64,000 nt of DNA from Hormiphora californensis. Taxonomy: Eukaryota > Ctenophora > Tentaculata > Cydippida > Pleurobrachiidae. Position 1 is the stretch's first letter. Each line of letters opens with the position of its first letter. The position numbers were made by a program, and so were the translations under genes. This document shows, one piece after another, positions 14,001 through 26,000 of this stretch. The notes below the pieces were generated by a model. It made no database searches. It was not told the origin of the DNA and was given only the letters and a program-made list of their open reading frames with translations. Location: positions 5,250,250 through 5,314,249 of the forward strand of contig CM035360.1 in NCBI GenBank assembly GCA_020137815.1. The letters are read 5' to 3'.

Positions 14001-17000
14001 CTACTTTTGTCTACTTTTGTCTACAGGTGTTCCTAAAGTGTTCTAAGAGTGTTTATGGATAAAAGGGGGCAATTGAAATCGAAATTACTAAGAGAAACGT
14101 AGATAAAGTATATGAGAATACTTAACAAGTGCAGAAAATGTTTAAAAAAATTTCTTAACTTGAAAAAAAGTTTTGTCTACTTTTGTCTACTTTTGTCTAC
14201 ATTTGTCTACTTTTGTCTACTTTTGTCTACACTTTCATTTTCAAAATCTGGTGCAATGTTCCTGTAGACAAAAAAAAAGGTGACGGCCCCCCCGCAGCAC
14301 CTTCAAAAACACGTACCTTCTCACAGATTAGTTCGGCGAACTTGTCCACTAACTCCTGCTTGATCTCCCCCATGTCGTCTTTGATACTATCAACATTGTC
14401 TAGAGCACATCTGATGGCTTGACAGGGCAGGACCTTGGCAAGGTAGTTCTCCAGTTGGTAGACGTTATCCCTCGGTACTACTTCCTGGAGGGATGGGGTG
14501 GGGTTTTAATAGTGGATAGATATGGGCCATGGGTTATTTGGAGAATTATAGGGTTCCCACGCCATGATCAGCTGCAGCAGCTTCTACTTACAGAGTTGCC
14601 GTAGTCCACATAGAGCACCTCAGGGTTATCCCTATCATTGGTGATGGTCTTAGCTCGGTAAACCTCTTCGTCTTCAACACACTTCACTGCAACATACATG
14701 TACCTGGGAGAGAGGGGATTAGAATAGGTATACAAACCCTGTGGGTGGTGGAGATACTGAATGGTGTTAGATAAGTGTGACGGGGATTTCCAGCTCTGTG
14801 GGGAAGATATTCCGGTCGAAATATTACCTGAATACTCGAGGTACCCCAGTGCCTCCCTTCCCATACACCTGCTGCATTCTCGCCTGAAGCTGATCCAACT
14901 TGTTATCAGAGTCAACAAGGTTCACAAAGAACTCATCAGGTCCCTCTCCATAGCTCACAACAGCTGCCAGATGGGCCCTCCTGTCCAGTCTTGGAGGGAA
15001 GTCTATCTGGATCTTCTCCTCTACTTTAGGAGCTGATTGTTGGGTTGGGTTAGCTGCTGCTGGTTCAGAGGCAGCTCCCCAGACGTTGTTGTTGTTGTTA
15101 CCGAACCCTCCTCCTGACATGTTGCTGTTTGAGGTGGGTGCTGCTGAGGAGGCCATGGGTTGTGCTCCCCCTGACTGGTGGACACTGGAAGGAAGGGATG
15201 GTTAGTCGGATGGTAAGCCGGATTTTTTGAAGTTGTTACCCCAAACACTGAGATAGTGTTAAACCCTCAGCATTCTAAACCCGTTAATGCTTCACACTGC
15301 AGCCCCCCACTGCAGTTACCTGTTTAAAACCTGAGCCAGGTTAGCCCCGCTGGCTACATCAACTAGGGTAACATGATAACTGTCACCTACTCGTCCCTCA
15401 ATAGTACAGTTATACTGCCTATCTTCAACTATCTCCTCTAGCCTCGCCTGCATCTGGGCTGTCCATCTGACGGAGGGGAGATGGGATTATAAATAGTGGA
15501 GACGTGAGGGAGATGGGGTTACAGAAGAGGAGATGGGGTTATTGGAAGGGGATGGGGCATTTCTGGTGGACAGGAAATGAAAGAAGAGTGGTGGGGCAGC
15601 CATTGTTTCAGTAGGCTCTCCCGGATGTAGACTCCCTTTCACTGTCACGAGAACATTCTCCGAAGTGACATTTATTTCCATTGGCTTTAATCCAAAAGTG
15701 GGGCACACATGCATATGCACCCGGGTAATCATAAAGGGGGGAGCGGGGGACAGCACGTGTGTTAGTCACATGGTTGTGGGGGAAGTAGGGGACAATCACA
15801 TGCACTTGTCACGTGATGAACATGGGCAGCAGGGGGACATGCAGCACTAGTCACGTGGGGGTATCATGAGACAGGGAAGTAGAGGGGGGTATGCACGTGG
15901 TTTGCTTACGATTCGGAAGCGATGTTGCTGCATCCAGTAAGAGAGACCTCAATAGCTTGGGCACTCAGACTAGCGAACTGAGGTTTCAGCTCCAGGAGAT
16001 CCTGGGCCAACTTATCTTCGCAGTTACCTGTAACAAGGTTTGTAACAGGGGGGCAATGGGTGTGACATACGATTTGTAACAGATCGCGCGCTAAAATTTA
16101 AGATTTTAAATGACAGTTGTTTGCTTTCCATGCGCGCGCGCAGTATAACATGTGACTTGCAGAGAAGGGGGTCTACAGATCCCGCGCCCGACAGTCAACC
16201 GGAGTAAACAGAATTAAAGCGGGAAAGATGGTCAATTCGAGAATTTTCTTACCGAAATCCACAAACTGAATCTTGATATTACTCCTGGTGACTGCAAACA
16301 CGGTAGCACGATAGTACATTTCATCATCCTGGAATGTGGTACAACAAGCATCACCAACTCGAGGTAGTTGTTTGGGTAGACGGTTCTGAGGTTTCTCTTT
16401 GTATTCATTCTCAATATCCTCCATGAGTTGCTCCAATCGGGCTGCTTCTGAGAGTTTCTGGACAAAGATTCGTCCGGGGTAGTCGGCGTAGCAGACCTTG
16501 ACTTGGAATGATCCTCCACCGATTTGGGGGACCTGAGAGAAAGATTGTGTTAGAGCGGAAATAAAATTATAACTCAATAAATCAATATTCCCCTTAATAT
16601 AATAGAAGTACAACATGAGACCAGAGACCACCATCCACATTGTTTCACAAGAGATTCTCTTGAAGAGACTGCCTTCTCCGGGCCGATGAAACAGACCACA
16701 TCCACCCCTACATTATTACCTGAGCATTGGGAATGCTAATCTCTCCACTCTGAATACCATATCCCATACTAATTAGCTGCTTCATCAGACATTTCCCATC
16801 GCTCACTCGGAACATGTCAACTTTGACTGGGGTACTGCTCTCATCAGCCACATACAGAGTGAAATCCATCTCTGGGAGGGTGAGAAAAGGGTGAAATCCA
16901 TCTCTGGGAGGGAGAGAAAAGGGTGAAATCCATTTCTGAGAGGGTGAGAAAAAGGGTGAAATCCATTTCTGGGGGATGGGGGGGGATTTATTCAGAGGGT

Positions 17001-20000
17001 TTTATTCAGAGGGTCTGAACCCAAATCGGTACCCGCCAGATCCTAACTAGACACTAACCTGTGATGGCGTTCAGCTCGTGTGCTACGTCTCCCCAGTTCT
17101 CAGGGGGAATAGCAATTCCGTTCAGCTGGACTAGAGAAGCCTGGGCTGGGAGTCCCTTCAGGGAGTCAGCCAACTCATACACCTAGGGAGAGGGGTGGTA
17201 GTTATTTATTTTCTGTCTCTCTGGGATAAGGCAGTTTCAATTCTACTCCTCAGCCTCTACTACTTTTTTAAAGGGAGATCTCTCCTCTTCTACTACTAGT
17301 AGAACTAATTGCAGTTTCCTGCTCTTACCTCTGAGGCCCGTTTGTTCTCCTCGTTACCGTAGTCAATGTATTGGACCTGAACCTGATCCCCTGATACAGC
17401 GGTTATAACAGCTCTGTACCATTCATCATCCTCGCTAAACTGGGCCGCACACATCTCACCAACCTGGGGGGAGGGGATGGTGGAGGGGTGGAGAGGGGAG
17501 AATGCAAAGGGTGTGGGCTGGGGAGGAGTGTCATGGGGCCGGGGAGGTATACGTGGACTGGATGGGGCCGAGTGGAGGAATTATAATGTGAGGGTGTGAA
17601 AAGAAGGGAGGTGGATATATAATAAGAAATCAGATCACTCGACACTCCCACAAGATGAATCTACGAGGTAGAGTAGAATGGGGTGATCAATCTTATCTCT
17701 GACATCTGATAAATTACCTGTTTCCGTGCTGGGTTCGACCTCCTATTGGCATACATCTGTGTCAGCTGCTGTGAGATACCAGCTATATTCCTCTCTGTAT
17801 CCCCTCCCCTCTGACAGTGCACATACATCAGGTGAGGGTTGATGGCTGTGGATATATTGCAGATATCCTGGTGGGTAACGTCCACTCTCTTGATGCGGGA
17901 GAGGGCTGACTGGGTCTGGGACTGAGGGGGATGAATGGGGTTAGAATAGGGAAATGGGTCAGACAAACCCAATCTAGAAATGCTAAACCGGGTTTACAGT
18001 TTAGCACGGGTTACAAAATATAAGCTGTTATTAAAATCAGTTATTAAATACAGTTGTATTATTTCGTTGTGTTATTGTCACCAAACTTACGTTCTGTCTG
18101 CTGCCGTGTCCATTAGTAATGGCCTGTGGTGAGGCACCACCAGCACCGCTAACCAGACTCTGGTAGAGCAGGGCCACAATGGGTTTAGAGTTAGCAGTGT
18201 AAAGTGACACCCTGTACGCATCATGTTCCTTTCTGATGAATGTAGCATGGAGCTCCGTGTTGGAATCCAGTAAGTTAGCTGAAATACAATGGGTTGTTAG
18301 TGGCTTGGAGGACAGCAGCACACAGCATGGCACGTAGTGGGACAAAAATTAAACTTAAATAACTGATTCTAGGTCTATAAACTCACTGAAGATGTCCTTC
18401 ATTGGTTCGTACATGTCCTCAGTAATCCCCTCTAGTACACACTTGATGGCGTACATGGGCTGCTGTTTGAACTTCTTTACCAGGGACCTGGAGGAAGGAA
18501 GTGTAACAATGGTGTGTCACGTGATGCCTCAATATGGTGTTTTTGTGTCACGTGATCTCTAATGCCCAAATATGGTGTGTCACGTGATCTGTACCTGATA
18601 TCATCTCTGCTGACACTGTCTGTGTTCCCGTAATCCACGTAGTAGATGTTACAACTATCTCGGGAGACTGACACAATACGACCTCTGAACCATGCCTCAT
18701 CCCATAGTGCTGCACAGTAGGAGTCCACTTGGAAACCAGGGAGTCTGAGAGGGGGAAGGGGTGTTACAACTTTTCTGGGTTTGGAGAGGGCCAGGGAGGC
18801 ATGGTGGTAACAATTAATAATATTAGGAGGGGAACACGAAAATGGGAAAGCTCTCTATGTCTTAAACTCTCTGCAGAAAAGGATCGGAAAATTAGATTGT
18901 CCATAAGAGAATGTACGGTGTCAGGTTACACATAATATGCAGAAACTAGAAAGCCCTATAGCTCAGTAACGAGTTCCATTCTTCCAACTTAAGTTGAAGT
19001 CCTATTTTATGCAATAGGGAACCAAGTGGCGTGTGAGACAATTATAAATAAAGTGGGTTGTTCGGAAAAATTAACTTCACAACTCGCGTTAACTATTTGG
19101 TAGCTCTCATCCACCTTGTAACTAGTACCATGCCAGTGGTAAGCGACCCCCAAAACTCCCACTAATATAATACCTATCTGTAGTGTTGCCATCGTAGTAG
19201 TTGAAGAGGGAGGTAGACAGGTTGTCGATATCTTTCTCACAGAGATACAGCTGGAGATAGAACTCACCCAGGCTCTCAACGTGGGACGGAGATACCTGAA
19301 ATACAGAGATTAGAGAATCTCTAATAGAGATGTTGGAACGAGGGGATCATCGGGGGATTTGTGATTTGGTGTTCACGAATAGATGGCCTTCTTTCGCAGA
19401 GACTGTTGTCTGTTATCATACAGATCAGTACAGGGAGGGGATTTGGTGTTCACAAATAGTTGGCCAAGGTTCAACTTAAACAGGGGAGCCAGGAGAGGGG
19501 TAAAGTTTCATTCTAATCCACACACATACCGTATAATTCTTTCCAATCGTTACAGGGTAATCTCCGAAAGTTGTTGATTTGGTTGTCAGCTCCTCTGCTT
19601 CTTTGACTATCAGAGGGTCCGTGGCTGTTGCCCATTTCTTGGCCACCATACGTGCATTAACATTCTCACTGTTTGGGAGGAGATGTTAGCTGTTGCATAG
19701 AGCAGCTCTTTTCAATAATTGTTTCGGGATGATTCAGGGGTGTTTACGAATAGAAGCTAACCTAACCTAAATCCCAATCAGAACCTATCTAAATTACACC
19801 TACTCTTGGTATCGGAGGATTATACTCATTAGCCCGTTACTTTCTCCCTTGAACTCAGCCACCGTATCAACATCAAGGAAGTTATCTTTGAAGAATTTAC
19901 ACGCCTCAGCCCTCCATTTGGGTGTTTTTACACCTCCCAGAGTACAAGTTAATCCTGTACAGGAAGAGGAGGGATTAATTCGCGAAATAATCTTCATCGC

Positions 20001-23000
20001 TTAAACCAGACTCGACTAAACGAGCCACGGGGGTAAGCTAATCGCGTTATTTCGATGTGCCATGTAAAACCGGAGTAAGTAATTAGAAGTAGTTTCAACT
20101 ACTCCTCTCCCAATATGTTACCTTGTGCAGGTAGTTTAGTGAAGGCTGGTTTCAGCACCTGCATATTGTCTGCCTCTACTGCTACAATGGTCTGGGTATC
20201 GACCAGCATGACCTGACTGCCGTGGTGGTTGGTGGATAGAACGTAGCCCCTCTTCCACTTGTCAACAAACACAGCACATCTGGAGGAGTTGAGGCAATTA
20301 GTTTTATAATTTAGAGGAGAGGAGTAATTAATTTCCTAGACAGTGGAAACACCAGCTAGATAAACAGTTCCCAACTCACGGTGTGAAGGGAAGGATCTCA
20401 TCCAACGGATCTCCATCTCCATCCCCATATTGATGCTCCATCTCTTGATCTAGTCTCCTCAAACCCTCCTTGTCATTTAGGAGTTGGACAGAGAAGCGTC
20501 CGGGGGTTGCTACGTGACAAATCTTGACATCTACCATCTGGCCAGTTTTCTAGGGAGAAGAAAGTTAGTTTAAAAGGCCAAGGGGGTATAATACCGGGTA
20601 CGGGGTACTATCAGTTTTGTAATCAAGACGTCTTGTTATACGGTAGGGTCAAGTTGCAACTTGGAAAGATAAAAACAGGAAGCAGAAGAGATAAAAAGGT
20701 CTCTATTTCAGAGATAAAACAGCTTCTTACCACTTTGGGTGGTTTGAACCCAGACCGAATGAGCTCTGTTGCAGCGGCACTGCTGGCTGGGGAACTGGAC
20801 CTGGCACTACTACCCCTCCCACTGGCATCTCGTCCCCTGGATCGGGCAACAACTGGAGAGGGAGATCTTCTTCGCTGTACTTCATCCTCCTGGTGAGGGG
20901 AGGGTGGTTTGAGAATAGTTATGTGTGCCTGATAAACAGTCAATACTGTTTTAGGATAATTCAAAAAGTAATTAGTAATGCTCACAAAATGGTTTTGTTT
21001 GTTATATTTTTCATCATAATATCCAAGAGATAAAACACCTCACAACATCTACTCACCCTGTTAGTTCCACCTCTCCTTGACCTGCCCCTACCACCACCAC
21101 CACCGCTACCACCAGAAGCTCCAACTGCAACATTGGCTTTTATCAGCTTGTCTCGGACATTGTTAGTCATAGAATGATCGGTGTAAAGGTCCACCGTGTA
21201 AGTTCCGTTCTTTCTGTTGTGGCTTCGTATAGCGCAGAAGAAATCCTTTGATCTGGGGGGAGAATGGGGAAGTTTTATTGGAGCTGGTGTAGAAAATAAA
21301 GACCCATCAATGAGTTATTCAAAAGTGAACTAACCAAAACGGCCGTTAATTGGCACTATTTTCTTGGCCTAAACAATCAAAAGTCAAATGGCTTTGGGAG
21401 AGTTAGAATGAATCTTACTTGATATATTCTTCACACTTCTTCCTCTCTTCTCGGGTGTAGGCAGCTCCATTAGGAGGTTCAATGTCAGCCATCTGGCACT
21501 TGATGTATGTCTCTGGTAGGTGACTGCATGCCTGAGATTAGAGAGAGAGATGGGTTAGAGGGGATAAGAAAGAGGAGAATACTATCACTAACCGGACCGC
21601 TCAGAGGGTATGTGACTTACAGTGGGTAGGAAGTGTAGGTCGGTTGTTTTAATTGACTCATAATTGCCATAGTCCACAAAGAACACGTCTGTCTTCAAAT
21701 CATCACTGGTAACGACCTGAAGGAGAATAGAAAATGGTTGAAAATGAATCACAAAATCTAATTCAAGATTTCACAGTGTTGCAGGCAAGGAGCAAATATT
21801 ACTTCTGAGTTGTGTTTATCGGGGGACGTGTGAAATTATCATACCTTAGCTCTGTAATACATAATTTGCCCATTCTCCTCATACGGGGCAACACAAGCCA
21901 TACTCTGGAATATCTCATATCCGGCTGGGATCCGGTAGGACTGACTTCGGATAAGCTTAGCAAGATCAACATTAATCTTGTCAACATCAGCAAAGTACTT
22001 CTTTAGGAGGCACGCAATGTTGGAGGGATCTACTATACTCTCTACTAGCACTTCCTCTACATCCTGCGCGGGGGGGAGGGATTAGAAAGGTGGATTCAGG
22101 TAACTTAGGGCCTAGTGGTGGATCGGGGGTGGATATAATTAAGGGAGTAGGAGTGAATCGAACTTAGTTAAAAAGGCAGTAAGGCAGGCTGGTATTTCTT
22201 ACCTCTACACGGGCCGGTATATATCCCTTCTCATAGACGTCCTTCCTATCACTTCCACCACCACCTCCCCTAGTGCTGCTCTTACTACTAGTTAGTGGTG
22301 ACCTGCTGTTGTTGCTGCTGCATTTGTAACATTTGCATCTGTAACATCTGCATTTGTAGATGCTGCGGATATCCAGCCACTCCAGCCGCTGCTGCTGCTG
22401 CTGTGGAAGGCTGCGGTGGATCCTGCCACTTGTCGCTCCGTAACTAGCTGATCCAGCACCAAACTGGGGTCCGGCACTGTCATACCCTGCTGCTGAGGCT
22501 GTTGTAGCTGCAGCGGTGTTATAAGCTGATGCACTCTGTGTAACTAGCGGAGTATCCACCCTGCTCCTGCTGACTGAGAGGGATATCCACTTTGAGATGA
22601 TGCGTACCCAGCACCTGATCCCCCAGCTGATGGTATAACCTAGACCGGTATTACTGGGGGATGGGTTGTATTGTGAATGTGCTGAATGCTGTGTAGGCAC
22701 TCTGTTGTTGTTGGGATGGGTATCCTGCTGGGGCACCGCCACCCCCTTGTGAAGCTGCTGCTGTGTAAGAGTTGGTGTTGTAGTTGGAAGATGTTCCAGA
22801 GGAGGGGTTGAAGTAGTTAGAACCACCTCCAGCACTTCCAGCACTGTAACCACCCGCTGACATTCCTGGAGAGGGAGAAGGGGTTAGGGATGGGAATTAG
22901 TGTGATGATCCGGGGTTCACGCCCACATGGCAACTGCTCGTATCAAATAAGATGCTATTTATTGTACTGACAGTCAGTAACTGACTACTTAATTCATATC

Positions 23001-26000
23001 ACATGACACTCACCAGTGGTAGAGAAGTTGCTGCCAAGTTGATGTCCAGCTGCATTAGCTGCTGCGCTCATTAGATCACTGCGGGATGGAACTCCACCTC
23101 CACCGGAGCTACCACCACCGCCTCCACCTGTATAGGAGAACATGCGCTACAAAGAGAAGCAACACGCGTGAGTGGACTTCTCTCTCGGATAGGGGGTGGG
23201 GGAGGGGGAGAAATAGGGCCAGGGGTGGTAGGGGCCCGTGGGTGGAGTGGTAGAGAGAGGGGGAAGGATTGAGGAGAGGGTGAAAAATCTGGAGAGGGTG
23301 GGGCACGAATCGAATCAAACTGAAGTAAAGGGAAGCAAATATAAATCAAGACGACGATAGGAATTATAAAAATCGGTACAACAACAAACACACACGCATA
23401 AATACGAAGTAAAATATTCAAAAAAAATAGATTGAAAAAAATTAAAAACCAATTAAAAATTGTCATTATTTTTCGTCAGCGTTGGTTTCCTCATCAAGTT
23501 CTAACCCGCTGTGTCTACCAAGATGATTCCACAGATCAGTAAATTATAATTGGCAGAGAATGATTTCAACTTACCCATGATGGCCATTTGTTCCAGTTGA
23601 TTCTGCATTCCCTGGTAGCCTGCATAGGAGGGGGTCCTCTGGGCACAGTTGTTCTTCACCATCAGATCAGTGACTCCATCGGCCGAGTTATCTAGAGAGG
23701 GGGCAGATGGTTATGTAAATGAGGGTAATTTGACACCGCGCTCCGCATAGAATATGAACAATTCATATATGTAACCCCCCCCCCCCCCCCGGCCCCCACT
23801 ATTATAATACAGACCCACTATAATACAGGGAGATGAAACTGTAAAGTACCTGCAAATAGTTCCACATAAAACCGATCGTCAGCTTGCCGGAGGAATTGTG
23901 CTGTGAGGGTGCCGTTGTCAACGTACTTAGTAAACCTAGGATTGGGTGGGGGAGGAGGGGTTATTAGATTGATTGGACAGGAATTAAAAACATTTCAGTA
24001 CCAGTGGTACTGTACCACCCAGTCAGTGACTGGCAGGCCTGTGCCCCGAAATTCAGAAATCTGAGAAAACATTTTTCTCGGCCCTTTGCAAGGCTGTAAA
24101 ATTCAATTCGCTAGGCTGCATATTTTTGCAATACGATCCTCCCTACATACCATGCAACAAGTTTCTTAGGGAACTTCCCCAGGGGTCTGGCATTACAAGG
24201 TGCTACGTTGTTCAGCCCACACCGTACTGCGTAGAAAGGCTGATCTGCTAGGGTGCCCTCCAGAGGGTAGATCTGCTTCAGGGTGACTGTCTGCTCGTTC
24301 CCAAAATCTCTCAGCCACACCAGGATCGCACCAGTACTGAGCACCTAGGAAGGAAATGTGAAGTGACAAGGTCAGTGACAAAATCTAATCATGGACAAGA
24401 GAAGCGATATCATCCTAAAATTGAACAAGACAAGTGTACAAAATTGAACGAGGGTGACAAATTGAACAAAAGGTAGCTACGAACCTGTTTAATTTCTCCT
24501 CGGAACCAATCAGCACCAGTCTGAACAGCACACAGTGTTCCAATGTTTACTGGGAAGGCGGGGGAGTGTACATTAGGGTACATGCTCTTCATTGCAGTCA
24601 TCAACCTGGGAGAAGGGATGGTTTAAAGGGGGAACGAATAGAGTTGGTTGTTGGAAGAAGAATGGATGGTTGTAGGACGGGAAGTGGGAGAATTGGATAC
24701 AGAATTGGTATGGAATTTTATTTCGAAAACATCCTCACGGCTCAAAACAGCTGTCTACTTACGTGGAGACATCTTTCAGGGTGTGTTTGTACTGAATATA
24801 AAACTCGGACAGCTCAGCAACTTGAGATACAACCACGGGGATCTTTTCTGTTGGGCCCCATTTGAAACCCACCATACCGGGGTCCTTGGTCCTCTTGGCA
24901 CAGGGAATAGGGAGAGGCATACAAAACTGATGGGGGAGAGGAGTTAATTTTCAGGAATATTAACCAAATCACAACTCCAATCCGTAGATTGGGTTTTTTA
25001 ATGAAGACAGTAAAAAAAACCAAATCTACGGATTGGAGTTGTGACTTACGACCTACTTAAAATGAGTGTTAAATAATGTCAAAATATTCGAACATCACAC
25101 TAACCTGTTGTAATACAAGATTCTGCCTGATGCTAGCTATATCTGGTGTCGAGATATCCACCAGAAGTTGAGGGGCTGTCTGTGAGATGGAAAAGGAGCT
25201 GACGGTCACAGGTCGACCCATTACGAGGGAATGAAACATGTCTTTAGCTTGGGGGTTAACTGTTTTGGAGCCGGCCAGGCAGCATGGAATAGCTTGTTCA
25301 GTGAGACCATCTAGACCTGGGGATGGGAGATAGAGGGTCGATTATTGAGACCTGGGAATGGGAACAAGAGCTAGAGATGGCTGGTAGATTATTTACATCT
25401 GTATTCTGCGTGGCAGGGAAGTCAGATTAATAATTAAGAAATGAACTACTATTCTCTTTCTTACCCAACTCAGGAGGTAAAATACAAAGGGCTGATTGAG
25501 GTACCCTCTCGTCCCTTCCACTGTCTATAAACTGGACATGAGCAATACCGTTCTGAACGTCTGATACCAATCTGGCCCGCTTACACCCACCTGAAGAGAA
25601 GGTAAGTTTTGTCGAATGGTAAGCTAGAGGATATAACTGTATTGTTAGTTCATGGTAGTAACGACAGTTTCCTAGATAAGAAGTACAAAAAGAAGGCACA
25701 TATCCGAATCGGCAGTTAAACTATTGCAAGCAAGATCTTCCCACAACATCAGCAACTGCTTTTCAAACCAAAGATAAAAGAGATAAAACAAACTAATTAT
25801 GAGATGAGAACAGATAATAAATTTCAAAGCAACTTGACTGCCAGGAAATATCGCAGTACTTATAACTGATAGAGGCTGATCAGATCAGTAGTACCGGAAA
25901 CCTGGCTTGGGTATCAATCCAATCAAGCAGATGTGTGTCATATCAATTAGTTGATCAGTTAGTTAATTGGCTGTCAAGAACTTATAATGGAATTTCCTGC

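Larger units (their letters stand above)
10362..14293. mobile_element. G-capped non-autonomous DNA element B (3.9 kb)
   Basis: The termini are GGGGGGGCCGTCACC and its complement, flanked by a perfect 8-bp duplication GCAGCACC at 10354-10361 and 14294-14301. Next to both caps are arrays of the 10-bp unit GTCTACTTTT or its complement. The core is a satellite-like array of about 15 units, and there is no transposase ORF. It lies in the Tudor intron, with its right end only 23 bp from the splice donor of exon 14317-14484. A palindromic element is nested inside at 11494-12314. Confidence 0.88.

Noticed and set aside
22164-22853. 229-codon minus-strand ORF as a separate gene
   Set aside because: Only parts of it look like coding sequence. 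It overlaps the Tudor low-complexity exon and has no independent start context.
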